A stretch of 45,674 nucleotides of DNA from Plantago elongata (lineage: Eukaryota; Streptophyta; Magnoliopsida; Lamiales; Plantaginaceae), in the NCBI GenBank assembly GCA_036897095.1, contig JAYMSP010000614.1, positions 1 through 45,674 of the forward strand. The letters run 5' to 3'. Positions within the stretch are counted from its first letter, which is position 1. Each line of letters opens with the position of its first letter. Below are positions 1 to 12,418 of the stretch, in pieces. The notes beneath the pieces were generated by a model. It saw only the letters and a list, made by a program, of their open reading frames with translations, was not told where the DNA came from and made no database searches. The position numbers were made by a program, and so were the translations under genes.

Positions 1-105
1 ACTGGCAACACACCTTCTGCTGGAACAAGATCTCCAGGTTCTACTCCTTTGACTCCACATGTTACTGAGATTGGTTCCTGTTTTTCATTTTTTCTTTCTT
101 TCTAG
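1..105 (+). other. Open frame at window edge, possible end of a coding exon
   Basis: Frame 1 is open from the first base to a TAG at 103-105. It encodes a Ser/Thr/Pro-rich stretch (TPSAGTRSPGSTPLTPH) followed by a phenylalanine-rich tail that looks like translated pyrimidine tract. The first 75 bases or so could be the end of a coding exon of a gene lying mostly to the left of the window. I do not recognise the family. The TAG may equally be a splice acceptor (TTTCTTTCTTTCTAG). Confidence 0.25.
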
Positions 106-1130
106 CATACCCTATTCCATGCCTAATATTGCAGCAATCGGTTCTGTCTGAGTACACAGACAATTAAACAACACGTTGAGATGTTCTGTGTATGTAGTTC
201 ATGATACATTTTTAAGTGTTTGTGTCTGTCACGAATAAGGTCTTATGTAACTATGTTGAAGCTTTTAAAATTCCGGGTTTATGTATCTTATGAACCGTAG
301 ATATTGAATGCATCAGAAATTGAACATCTGACATTCTAAAGGCATTGTAATATATAAGATGAAATGAAAATTTGAATGATCTCAAACTGTAGAATATGTT
401 GAAGGCTAAGAACATAACATCCTAGTGGTGATTGAGGCAATCTTTTTGCTCTGTACTGTGAAGTCTGACTCTTGGTCTATGTATTCTTAAAATGGATCAT
501 ATTGATGAATGATATCGTTGTCACTTATCACGATCTCTTTGCTTTAGCAAGGGACTCGTATTTTTGCAGTTCTTGTTGCTAGCCTACAATGCCTGATAAG
601 GAAATAAGGATAGTACTGATAAAATCAAAAGATTGACCTATGAAAATTGTTTACTTTCCTGATGGCATGTTCTGGTACTGGATAAATTTCTCTTGAATTG
701 CAGGGCACTCAGGTTGTTGCAGTTTTTCATTGCTTCATGCCATGAAACGTTTTCATGTCCACATAATCATTTTTAATCCCGTCTAAAACTTGCTATCTCA
801 ACAAATCTTACAAGAAATTGCTATCTCAACAAATCTTACAAAGATCAAAATTACAAGAACTAAAACTTCATGAAAATTTATTAGAATTACATACCACAGT
901 TCAACAAAAATTACAAAAGCACTTAAATATCTTCTTCGACCAGACAATAAAGAAACCAAAATTACACAATCCCGTCTCCCCGTCGTCTATAGAGGTTTTT
1001 TATGTCCTGCGCTTCATGTACCTGTATTAATCAGTACCGATATCATAAAAAATAGTCCGTAAGCATTTTCTAAACTGACATTGACATACATAAACTAGTT
1101 CGCAATAACGAAACCCCATAAAGAGTTGTA
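106..1130. other. Non-coding stretch, AT-rich
   Basis: No convincing coding sequence was seen. The only structure noted is a short tandem duplication at 790-841. Part of this may be the 3' UTR of a gene ending at the window edge. Confidence 0.5.
790..841. repeat. Two-copy tandem repeat, 28-bp period
   Basis: A 24-base block starting TTGCTATCTCAACAAATC occurs at 790-813 and again at 818-841, separated by 4 bases. It lies in non-coding DNA and looks like a simple local duplication. Confidence 0.8.
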
Positions 1131-1538
1131 TTACAAGAAAATGTACCTGATGAGTCTTCTCCAGGATAAAGTTACCTCGACATAGAGCCAGTCTCCGATC
1201 TTACTCAAGTCGAGAAATAGGCATTTCTTCATGACCAACAAAGGACCGACAACAACCCAAAACCCAATAATGTAGCCCAGTATTGCTGAAATGAAATATT
1301 CCTTAACGATAGATTGAATCAAACTCAATCCCCCATCTGTCTGATCTTCAACAGCACCATGATTTCTAGCATCAACAGATGACTTAGGACGAGGGTTGTC
1401 TTCCATGCAATTTGGCAAAGGGTTGCCGCATAAGTTCTTATTCCCAGCATATGAAGAAGCACCAAAACTCTGCAATTGAGTACTCTTCGGAATTAACATA
1501 AGATATTTGTATGAGAAAGTTAATTCTTCCCTCCACAA
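1131..1538 (-). pseudogene. C-terminal fragment of an LRR receptor-like protein
   Basis: On the minus strand this encodes only the end of an RLP. In order it has the post-LRR cap with the typical NKNLCGNPLPNC motif, an acidic linker, one transmembrane helix (ISAILGYIIGFWVVVGPLL) and a short cytosolic tail ending WRRLIRYIFL. No LRR domain is attached upstream in frame, so this is a remnant rather than a gene. The tail motif LSKIGDWLYVEV recurs in another frame at about 1990-2020, so this fragment is probably what is left of a second, tandem RLP copy. Intact RLPs of this type are cell-surface immune receptors without a kinase. The identification is firm; functionality is very unlikely. Confidence 0.8.
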
Positions 1539-1971
1539 AGATACAAAAATAACGTATTGAAGCAGAATTATATATATCTCGTAAAAACATAATTAAATTT
1601 TACATAAAAAAATATAAAAATAAAATTATTACATATGCAACATAATTCATAACTTTAATTTTACACGTACTTCAAGATTCGACCAATATATTCTTCAAGC
1701 AACACACTTTTGAAGATTGTTATGTCAAGTTGAGAATAAATTCTGAATTATTTTCCTGCATTTATAACACCATGGTTGTGCTAAAAAAAATCAATCTCAT
1801 GTTAAATAAGGCTACATACACATTATTGAATCCTTAAAATATATTATGAACGCTTATTTATGAATTCATGCTTGGCAGGCTACAGATATTAATTACACAA
1901 AAGCTTAGACAGTGTTGTCTAGCAACTACTAATTATCATAGAAAGACAAATTAAGAATATACCTGAGCCTG

Positions 1972-3918
1972 TTACGGGATACAATGAACTGTCACGTATA
2001 GCCAATCTCCGATCTTGCTCAAGCAGCCAAACTACACATTTCTCCATGAGATGTTGTATAATAGAGGACCAATAACAAACCAGAACCCAACAACAAAGCC
2101 AAGCACTGCTGAAATGATGTATCCTTTATTCTTGTCATCAATATCCTCGTCATCATTTTCAGGATCAGTGCTAGATGGACCCGACAACTTGTTTCTCGAC
2201 AGATCAAGACATCCCAGCACCTCCGCCATCTGATCAATGTCTGACTTTATGTCTCCGGTTAGACGATTTTGAGACAGATTAAGAGAAACTAATCCTGACA
2301 AACCGTAGAATTCCTTTGGAATCTCTCCGTCTAATTTATTACTTTAAAGATCAATCAGTCTGAGAAGTCTCAGTGTGCTCCTGTACTCTGGAAATCGTTG
2401 CCCTTTCCATTGAACTTCTGCATTGTAAACAATGTCGGTGTCAAGTACGTCCGAAACGACTAGGCTTGTTTCAAAATTAACACTGTGTTTCCCGCGGATC
2501 ATAAGAGTGAATTCATTAAAGCATAGAGGAATATTTCCGGAGATGCTATTATCTGAAAGGTCCAAGAATTTCATCCATCTGAGGCCACAAATTTCTGGAG
2601 GTATGCTTCCACTTAAATTATTCTGGTGAAAGCTGAGAATAGCAAGAAAACGAAGTGTCCCAATCCATGTTGGAATTTTTCCAGTAAGTTCATTACCTCC
2701 ACCACTAGTAGACGGACCAATGTGAGATTCATTAGAGTGGAAGGCAACTCCCCTGTCACATTATTATTACGGAATTGCAAAACTTCAATCTGAGTAAGAG
2801 AGCCAAGACTGGGTGGAAGATGACCGTTGCCATTTAAGTTCAAAAACATCAATCCTGTCATGTTCTCCCAACAGTTGGGAAGCTCTCCTGAAAACTGATT
2901 TTGTGAGGGTCAAGTATTTCTAATTTGTCATATTTCACTCCTCATATTGATTGAATTGATCCGCTAAACATATTCCCGGATAGACTTATGATATAAGATT
3001 CTGGATTAAATGATGGTAGAGGACCTGAGAAATTATTGAAACTAAGATCATTAGCTATATAATTGGAAATATAATATGAGAGATCAAGATTGGACAATTG
3101 GCCAATGGTTACAGGAAATGGACCTGTTAGTCTATTATGGGTAATGTTTAATTCTGTCAACGAAGAAAATCCTTTCAGGTCTGGAAATGGTCCTTCAAAT
3201 TGATTATTGGACAAATCAAGGGTAGACAACGAAGTGAGATTAGTAAGCCAAGTGAGGTCTTTGTACGTTAGATGGTTACTTGAAAGATCAAGTTGCCTCA
3301 TATTGGTTACGTTTCCCAGCTGACTTTGAAGCCATGTTGGGAAACCGGGCCCTATGCTGCAATTTCCCAGTCCTATATCCCGCAAGTGAAAGGGAGGAAT
3401 CCAATTGGAGGAGATGTTCAAAGCTAGTGAACTGGAAGACAAACCAAGAGACCGTAAGTTATGGAATTTTGAGAGATGAACCTCAGAGATTGTGCCTTTT
3501 AGGTGGATGTTAGAAACATCTAAATATTCAAGGTTGGAAAATTGCCCAATAATGTTCACCGGAAACGGTCCTTCAAACTCATTCCAGGACATATCGAGGC
3601 TAGACAACAAAGTGAGATTGGACAGCCAATTGAAGTCGTTGGATGTTAAATAGTTATATGAAAGGTCAAGTTCTATCAAGTTGGTTAGGTTTCCCAGCTG
3701 ATAGGGAACATCACCAGAAAAATTACAATACATGAGACGCAGGTGTTGTAGCTTATGAAGGGAACCGATGAATTCAGGATTTTACTCCATCCGAAATCCA
3801 TATCACTCAAGTCCAACATATGTAAATGGTGCAACTCAAGCAAGGCTGCCATCTCACCTTTTAAGTTGGATAGCTCGAGGCCTACTAATTGTGAAGTATA
3901 AAAAAAATACATCACCAT
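1972..3918 (-). pseudogene. Decayed LRR receptor-like protein (EIX/Cf type)
   Basis: Minus-strand LRR-coding sequence is spread over several frames. The pieces are 3918-3780 (start of the LRRs, no signal peptide or N-cap visible), 3733-2942 (about ten plant extracellular LRRs with LxxLxxLDLSxNxLxG spacing), 2861-2613, 2574-2344, 2301-2032 (last LRRs, acidic DENDDED-like linker and the helix IISAVLGFVVGFWFVIGPLL) and a tail in another frame ending LSKIGDWLYVTV, with a stop at 1972. Frameshifts or stops separate the pieces near 3730, 2940, 2610, 2342 and 2030. Family knowledge: intact members such as tomato EIX2 and Cf proteins bind pathogen elicitors at the plasma membrane and signal through SOBIR1. 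Here the reading frame is broken repeatedly and the N-terminus is missing, so I call a pseudogene. Confidence 0.85.
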
Positions 3919-4001
3919 TTAGTATATAAATTGAAAGTGTCTTGCTCTACGATATATTTTATAAAATTTTCCCTATCTGTGTGATTAATCACAAGTGTTA
4001 T

Positions 4002-6294
4002 ATGCTTTATTGTTCTAAGTTACCACAGTTGATCAGTGACACGAAAAACACATTACAGGATCGGGAAATCGAGCTTCGAAACCATGTCATAGGTGACCCC
4101 GGTTCAGCTTATGCGACTAAACTTTATGATCAGAAAGTCCTTCAGAATATTACTGAAAAAGTGAGGATTGTTTTGTCATTTTCTCTTCTTTTTTTTTTTT
4201 AAAGGGCTAAAGGGGACTCAAACCCGACCTATTGGGTGGAGTTGAAGCGTCTTACTAATTAAGCTGTGCTTCGTTGCCTGTTTTGTCATGTTGTTATATA
4301 GCAGGATTTCTTAGGGCTTCATGCATTGTAGATATACTGATTAGTGATTACATAACTGACCTCAATCTGCTGTAGGTTCCGAAATTCATTCATCAGTGTT
4401 TACTGCTGTATATGAGCAAAGACGAAGTTGAGGAAATAGTTAAGCACCATAAGCTTGAACCTGAGCTCATAACATTTTGTAAGTAATCATATTCAAATTA
4501 TGGCAGTAGTTAGACACCTTGTTCTTCTGTTGTTCCGAATTAAGTGTGTTAGCTGCTCCAAAAGAATTTATTCTTTTTGCTTGTTCAATGCAGTATGTAG
4601 GAAAATTTGAGCAGCAAAATGCTGAGTTTTTTCGCGCCTATCATGTAAGGGTTGAATTGAAGAAGCAGACTGAGACATACAGCCAGCTGCGGGAGCAACA
4701 GGCAGGTGATGTACTAAAACGCTGCAGACTTAATCCAACGCCTGGTAAATCTAACTCTTATGTGCAGTCTGATAATAACGTACAGTCGAACGGTCTAATT
4801 TGACTTCTTTTTTTCGGTGTCTTGTGAAGCTCCAATCAACAACTTGGCAAACGGGTACCCTGCTGTACAGCCTAATACCACGCTGTCAATGAATTTTCTG
4901 CTCCATGAAATTTCTATACAATGCCGATGCACTCTGGAAACGAGTAATGATTTTCCACAGTCTACTATCTGATGATTATCACCCACGGAACTAATCTGAT
5001 TGCTGATGAATGCTTTTCATTGTTCCTTCTATGCAGTGTCGGAATTGATGCTACAACAGGACTGGATAATGCAGCTGGTAACTATAGAGATTGCCTTACC
5101 TCCACATCTCTGAATCCATGGAATGGACCAACTGTAGATTCATCAAACTTTCCAGGTACGTAATTCGAATTTAGTCCTATCGGTGCACTTCATTTCAGAA
5201 AAAAAAATTCTTGTGTATTTGGAGCATAGGCATGACTGTGTCAACATGGAACACCCCAAAAATGGCTTAACATTGAGCTAATGTTTCCATGTTTGAATGT
5301 GAAAGTGTAATTAATAACTTAACGATGGGATACTCATACCCTGCCATACAGCCTCATGGTAATCAGATGGACTATGCGACAGGACCGGCTCATAACAATC
5401 CGATGGCCTTAGATGCAGGGCAGCTCCATATCGATCCAATGTCCTATGCAACATCCAACTTTCATATGGTCAATGGAGCTAACCCTACTCCAGCAAACTT
5501 CCATCCAATGCAAGTGAATTCTGGAACAAGTAATGATTCTACATAATTGAAGTGTTAGATAACATTTACGATTGCTGCTGAGTGCTAAATTTTCAACGTT
5601 CTTTCCCTGCAGTATGTCGACTTACACCCCTGCAGCTGGAGTCTCACCTATGATGTCAATGCCACTGGATAACAGGGTGCCATCCATGACAGATATGACT
5701 TACTCCATTCGTGAAATGCCAAATGTGGGAGTTAATACTTCAGCAGTACTTGACAGAGTGTTCACGCCAGTTGTGGCAAGTTCTGTAGGACTAGAGCTCC
5801 CACCAGATACTGGAGCTGCTACTATAACAGATCCCATGGGATCCAACTTTTTGAATCCATCGAACGACCTTACTGCAGAATATTTGTCAAACTTGCTAGG
5901 TAATTCAAATTTGGATCATGAGCATGTTTGTGAAGAAGGAACACATGCAGAACATAATCTGACTGGTCCTCATTGTTTGTTTGAATTCCAATTTTGATTG
6001 GCAGATTTTGGAGATTATTTTGGTTCGCCATCCTTTCTTCCGGACATTGATATCCAGCTTGATGAGCATGAAGATCTTGGTAATAAACTAAGGATCTTAG
6101 TTCATTGACTAATTTTACATTGCACAGAAAATGACTTGTGATGTTTGATGATTTCACTTTCAGTAATGAAGCTTTTCGCCAACACAGATTCCGTTCCTGG
6201 GCAATATAATCCACCTGATTATCAGGAGATGCCATACCCTGATGCTTTTATTTACATCAAGAGAGCAGAGCTCAGCCTCAACCAATGTAGATAA
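4002..6294 (+). CDS. Plant-specific TIGR01589-domain protein (uncertain splicing, possibly decaying)
   Basis: Probable coding pieces are 4002 or 4027-4160, 4376-4478, 4594-4752 and 4826-4942, then pieces around 5041-5150, 5330-5530 and 5636-5899, and finally 6004-6081 and 6163-6294 (stop TAA). The joined exons 1-3 read ITEKVPKFIHQCLLLYMSK, then EVEEIVKHHKLEPELITF, then FEQQNAEFFRAYHVRVELKK. This matches the plant domain TIGR01589 as I remember it (IERCLQLYM...EPGF..LVW.KLEEENADFFRAY). Its molecular function is not established. The remainder is Met/Pro/Asn-rich low-complexity sequence followed by an acidic end (DFGDYFGSPSFLPDIDIQLD). Problems: the consensus exon 2/3 junction is one base out of phase, and the middle acceptors also shift frame unless weaker downstream AGs are used. 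The first exon has no clear start; ATG 4002 is only the first in-frame Met. A SINE sits in the intron after the first exon. Confidence 0.5.
4180..4278 (-). mobile_element. tRNA-derived SINE, minus orientation
   Basis: Read on the minus strand, the element starts with CAACGAAGCACAGC, has A-box-like sequence (AGCTTAATTAGTAAGA) and a B box (GGGTTTGAGTCC), and ends in poly-A (the T run at 4187-4200 on the plus strand). It is flanked by an 11-bp direct repeat TGTTTTGTCAT at 4169-4179 and 4279-4289, the target-site duplication expected from LINE-assisted insertion. It is clearly related to the element at 18805-18895. It sits in an intron of the TIGR01589-domain gene. Confidence 0.85.
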
Positions 6295-6906
6295 CGCTTT
6301 GTCAGACTCAGAAGCAGAAAATAATAGTTCCCTTTTGCTGTAAATAATCTAAGTTACGAGTATTTTATGAGTAGGTACTCTGTGTGACCTTATAGTGACA
6401 AGAACAAGATGTTTTGAGCAAGTGCTAATAGATATTATCCCGTGCTTTAAATCTGAAATGCCCAACGTGAACTATGAAATTGAAGAAAAGAAAACGTACA
6501 TACTAAAATCAATATACAGATGATGAATTTACAATATCCTTAACAATGAAGCTACTATAATACATTAAGCTGACTTCCTTGAACAAATGCATTATGTTGC
6601 TAATAATTTCTTCAAAAGTTGACGGCAATTCCTATACATACTCATGCACTGAATCCAACAGTCTCAATGAGGAATGGATATTACTAAGGACACAATCCAA
6701 TCTGCTCTGTGCTAGAATGCAATCCACCATCAAGTAATTACATGTCAGATTCGACCTGCTAAGTGCGGACAGTAATCAGCTGAAACGAGGATGAAAAACA
6801 GTCTGAGGCATTTAGCACTTGCTTGGTCTTGAGTGCCAGTTTCTGAAGTATTTACCATTGATCTTTATGACAGAGATGGCCGTGTCAAATGATTAATGCC
6901 ATTGCT
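6295..6906. other. Intergenic space between convergent genes
   Basis: This is the 3' flank shared by the plus-strand gene ending at 6294 and the minus-strand AAA ATPase ending at 6907. No reading frame, repeat or RNA gene was recognised; it should hold both 3' UTRs. Confidence 0.6.
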
Positions 6907-9900
6907 CTAAAGGAAATAAGACAACTGTTGTTTCTTTCTTGAACCTCCTTCCCCGTAAAGATCATTCCATTGTTTCAGCTCGGCCATTATGTTTCCTTCA
7001 GAAGCAAAACTGGCTGCAACCTGCAGGATAGTCAAAATGATTGCATTATCTATTAAACCATTCATAAAATGAGTCTAAACATATATATTACTCCAAATAT
7101 ACTTGATAGCAGATTTAATGAAGTAGTGAACCGTGAATCAATTTCGGGACTGTTTTATAGCGGATTTATCATCTTCTAAATTGAGTTTTTAAAACCGAAG
7201 AAAAAAAAGAGAAGAGCATTAATACCTGATTCTTTGCTTTCTTCATGTCTTCCATATTTAATGGCCTTAGAGAAATTACTTTCTCTGCTTTGGTTTCTTC
7301 TGTAGGTGCAGCATCTTCTGAGATTTGCCCCTCATCTTGCTTTTTCTTTTCCTGAAATGGTGTGTGGTTAATACAAGTCCGAGACATTGGCAAAATTGTT
7401 CAGTTTTTGTGCTATAATAAGTAAAACAGTACCTTATCCTTGAGTCTCTCTTGCTGTATAAGTTCTCTTACAGGACGGTAAGCTGCTGTGACACACAGAT
7501 TCTGTTTCCAAGAGTTATTGCCATAGGTTAGTGCCAGACATTTGGAACTTGAACACAAGAACATTAAAAGAAGAGAGTACAGACCTTGAGATCACTTCCA
7601 CTGTATCCTTCAGTCATGACCGCAAGCTCTTTGAAATCTAGATTTTCCACTTTCTCTTTAGACAGCAAGGTTTTCAAGATCATTTCTCTGCTCTCCGCTG
7701 ATGGAAGATCGACCATGATTCTGTTAACATGTAACCAAAGCTCAGAAATTATTTCGAATGCATATTTGTATTTTGATGTTCTGTACTTCTATAAGTGCTG
7801 CTGGAGAAATGTGAGAGCAAGGTTTCTAATATCCAAAATAAAAAAATTGGCATGCTTAAAAAGCACTAATTTCACAAGAGTCGAAGAAATAAACTAGAAG
7901 TAGTTCATAGGATTATGAATGTACCTGCGCTCGAAACGCCTTATAATTGCTTCATCAAGATCAAAAGGTCTGTTTGTCGCTGCAAGAACCAAGATACGCT
8001 CTCCAGGTTTGGTCAATAGACCATCCCAGTGTGTCATAAATTCATTTTTAATTTTCCTCATCGCCTCATGCTCTCCTACTCTTGTCCTCTGTCCAAGCAT
8101 ACTATCAACCTCATCCACGAAAATGATAGTAGGGGAAACCTTTGCTGCAAGGGTGAAGAGAGCTCGCACATTTTTCTCATCCTCACCAAACCATTTTGAA
8201 GTAATCGTGGACATTGACACATTAATGAAACTAGCACCGGCCTCATTTGCAATCGCCTTGGCAAGCATTGTCTTCCCAGTACCAGGAGGCCCAAAGAGCA
8301 GGATGCCTCTGCAGGGCTTGAGAAGACCACCATTGAAAAGGTCTGGTCTTCGAAGTGGAAGCATAACCAGTTCCTGAAGTGATTCTTTAGTATCATCCAT
8401 AGCACCGATATCGGAAAATGTTACTCCAATCTCATTTGCAGGTATAACTTCTGGCCTTATGCGCTTCTCAAATTCATTGTCAGGGACAACTTCCTGGAAG
8501 ATGAGAGTCGGTATAAATAAATACAGTAACATTGTAATTTGATATGAATGACACAGGCAGGTAGTTCAAATTATAAGTTTATATATTGTTAAAAAAGCAC
8601 AAATACAAGAAAAATAAATGTTTAGATATTTGACGTGGCTCCACATAATGAGGCACATGTTCAACAAGGTTTGTGCTCTTTGAGCATGAGTAATTTGTAG
8701 GATTTGAAATTTATTTACTTGCACAAGATTTCCAACTCGATCTAACTAATGGAAAGACTTACCGGAGGTTTTGACACTGGCGCGGTCTCAGTATCTGTCT
8801 TCGCTGAGGATATTGATTTTTCAGCCTCATTCTTGTTATCGACAGGATTCTCAGACTTAGATTCAGGTTTTGCTACAGAATTCACGTTTCCTCCAACACC
8901 CTGATATTGACAACAAAATTATCCAAAGATAGTTTTTAGACACCAAAATATCACAAAAGCATCACATAAGAAGACTTGGACTTCGGTGTCAAAGTCCGAG
9001 GTGTTTGTGATAAACCTTGAAAGATTCAGAATTTGTTTCCATTTTTTGGGTATTCTTGCCACCGGTTCTCCCCTCCTGGAAAATGCTTAATCCATGGGAC
9101 AAGCTGCAACAAATCCCTCGTTGTGATTATGATCATTGATTATGTAAATAAGCATCATTGTTATTTTATTTTGTAAGGGAAAAATGAAAAGAAAAATGAA
9201 TTCAAAAGAACAAAAAATATCCATGTGTACCTCGTAGATGATATAACAAGTTTGCCATTACGATACTCAGGATCCTTGTTATTCATCAAATGATACGATA
9301 TAGCAGATACAACAATCTCCTCAATATAATTACCGAGAACCACTGTGTCAGCTTGACAGATGGATCCCAAGTCATCACATTCAAGATCATTTGCTGCAAG
9401 TACCTCGGCAATATGATTCTTGTTATCCTGAATCTGGATCTTTTTCATATCCTCTTCTAGTTGAGCTTTCCAGCTGACAAGATGTGTTTCATCTTCTGGT
9501 GGCCTAATCTCAATATTGTAAGGAAATAGAAGACTCAGGTTTTCATCTACTTCGCAAGAATCATCGTCCTGATCCAGCATCCGGGAACCAAGAACCAAAA
9601 TAGATCCTGACAATTTCTTCACCATTCTATCAAACAATCTACTGAGCCGTGATGACTGAAGGAACATTCTGTCAACATCCCGGATGTAAAGAATTATGCA
9701 ACTGTTTTGGGAAACTGAAACCAACACCTGCAATGAACATATTTCTTTGTATCAAGAAATGAAAGAACCTTGAAATTATTAAGATCCGCAAGCCAACTGT
9801 TTAAATGAAGAATACATCTTTTTCGAATTATGTTATTTCACCAAAAGACAGCAATAGTTACATGATAGTTAACTTTCAACCTATTCTTGAACTTTCGGTT

Positions 9901-12418
9901 AATATCATTGACATTTCTCCGCCATGTGCCCAAGGTAAAGATCTTGGACTTACCCCGATCAGAATTGTTGGCCGTATCCAGAAAACAAATAACTAAAGGA
10001 ATTCACAGGTGGATAGAAAACAGTTTTTTTTACAGGATCTCGTTGATAGATTATGGAATTACCTTATACAGCGACTGCAATAAGATTTTCTCATCAAATG
10101 ACCAGCTGCAGGCGCGCTTCGGAGGAGCTAAAAAGTTGAAAACAAAGCATGATAAGATATCATATCTTCTCTCAGTAGGTTGATGCTCTCATGCTCATTG
10201 TGAAATGTAGAGCACACGTCTTAACATAATTTATCAAAGTAAGGAAATAACTCCATAGTAAATAAAAAGTTCTGCATCTTAATGTGAAGTTAGGTACAAA
10301 ATTATATGGATCATGAAGCTAAACTAATAATAATGTATCAGGCTTAATAGTAACATATACGTCTTAGTGTAAATAATAAACGCAGGACCTAAGAAACAAA
10401 GTTCAGTCAGATTACTTTGACATGTGCTTCAAGCTTGTAACTGAAAGGCGCATATAGTTAAGGAGAACCATATCCAAACCTGTAATTGTCGAAGATGACT
10501 GGAAACCGGCACAACTCAGGTCTGAAGAAACAGAGGCCGTTCTTCGAGGCTTTATAGAATTGTTCACCTCTTCAGTAATCCTTAAGAGCAGAATTGAAGG
10601 TCAGCAATTTAGGATGACTGTCATTAATGTTCTGAATAGAGTTTAGCTGAGCATACCTCATTGTCTCATCAGATCCACCCCGTTGCCTTCGTATAGTCCC
10701 TTCATTAGAATATGCAAAACACGAGTTAATCCAAGTAATAAGATGTGGTGCACATAATCTCTCTTAAGTATCACTTCAACTTGCAAATACTCAACTATTG
10801 CCACAGCTACACTGGCTAATTTTCAATTTACCACTACTTAAAATGCAGAATGGCTTTGCCATCACAGTAAATAGCATGTAGAAATGAACACATGTATGGA
10901 CTTAGAAACAGAACACCGGCCGTTGGTGACTTGTGAAACATGCAAGGTTTTCACTTTACAGGAATATACAAGCACAGATTGAAGATCTATATCAAGAAAA
11001 CAAAAGAGATATATGTCATGTATTCTATCTATACCTCTGTTATCCTCTCGTGGCGGAAGCATAGAAAAGGAACCCATGAAACTTGACATTCGTTCCAAGG
11101 TTGCTTCAGAAAAGGACCTTTTAAAAGGCTGCAACACATAACGTTAGAATTAGTATCATAATCACTCTATCTAAATTAGCTTGGTCTTTAAACACTGAAG
11201 GATAACCCGTGTACTAGGATAGTTGAAAAGCAGTAATCATCTTACCGAGTCCTTGGGACTGCCATACTTGCTCTGCATCTGCACGTGATTGACCGAACAA
11301 AGTATACATCAGTTGATCAGTATAAAGATGTGTAAGAACTAACAAGAGCATCTGGAGACTATGACATGATACGCATTACGCAGACTACCTTGAGTGAAAA
11401 ATCATTCAGATCCAGCAATAGCAACTTTGCTTCAAAATGATGTGCTAGAGCCCTGGCAAGTGCTTGCTGGTAGAATTCTAAAGACCACACAACATCAACA
11501 TTAGTCAAATGGAAACTTCTCAGAGAGAGAAAAAGAAGTACAGCAAGTTTTAGATCACCAATTCACCATACCCGCAGGCCCTGAGAGCAATATAGCCCGA
11601 CTCGCAGGCGACAGATTTCTGGTGTGCTTCGAGACATCAAAGTGCTTAAGATGCACATAAGCCGCATTTGTTAACAAAGCATGTGTCCGCTCACTGTGAC
11701 AAGGTCCAAAGTTTGAATCAATGCACAACAACACGCAAGTACGCAACGACACAGATAAGCAAGCATTAAAACATTGTTGACGAAATCGAATATTTGCTAC
11801 TTCTGCAATAGTTCTATTACTAGCTAGTCTCTAGTCACCATTACTAGTGCATGCCATTATGCCAGCAAAAAACTGCATATTATTGCGAGATTATTCTAAC
11901 TGACACATTATTATTCTTGGCAAATCTAGATGCAAAAAGTTCGTAATACCAAATTACCTATCTATCACAATTCACAACTCGAAGAGAATCATGAAATGTA
12001 TGTAGCTAAATCTGCATCTAAGCATCGGATCTAGTAATCTAGATGACCAAATTCCGATTCCATCTCAATCAAAAATTTCAAGAGTTCAACAAACAGCAAG
12101 TAGATATATAAAACATCAGAATATTCCGAATCTCCACATTCCATTCCCATCCACAAAAAGCAAGCAACTACGAAATCTCAAGTAAACCAAACCAAATCAC
12201 CTGAGGAAATACGGAAACTCCTTAAAGCAAACACCGGTTCCGCTGCCATCAACCACCAGCTTTAGAAGCTCGAGCTGAATCTGCTCGGCGGAGACACCTT
12301 CCGCCGCCGCAGACACCCCGGTCCATCTCCCCACAGACGAACTGGACACCAGGCCGAGCCCGACGCCGACTCCTACACCTACGCTCAATGCCGAGAGAAA
12401 AACGTGCTTCTGCTCCAT
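6907..12418 (-). CDS. Membrane-anchored AAA ATPase (DAA1/At4g28000-like)
   Basis: Sixteen coding exons on the minus strand: 12418-12201, 11693-11572, 11477-11389, 11278-11246, 11128-11035, 10699-10657, 10580-10480, 10127-10063, 9727-9231, 9103-9016, 8900-8763, 8493-7925, 7720-7585, 7501-7433, 7351-7226 and 7020-6907. All introns are GT-AG, total 2502 nt, 833 residues, close to Arabidopsis relatives. The N-terminus ([16 protein letters not shown]...) is a Gly/Val-rich hydrophobic segment, a likely membrane anchor. The middle carries the family motif [20 protein letters not shown]. The AAA module has Walker A GPPGTGKT at about 564-571, Walker B IIFVDE at about 619-624, and sensor/Arg-finger sequence [19 protein letters not shown]. 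The end, [12 protein letters not shown], is diagnostic of the subfamily. By family it is a meiotic-clade, Msp1/ATAD1-related ATPase that probably remodels or extracts membrane proteins; substrate unknown. The start is ATG 12418; the codon just before it is GTG. Confidence 0.93.

Noticed and set aside
1..105. Upstream exon of the TIGR01589-domain gene, with the RLP relics in its intron
   Set aside because: Joining the likely donor at about 75 to the acceptor at 4026 shifts frame and gives an early stop, and nothing else links the two.
7919..8377. 152-codon plus-strand open frame
   Set aside because: It is the antisense shadow of the large AAA-domain exon on the minus strand.
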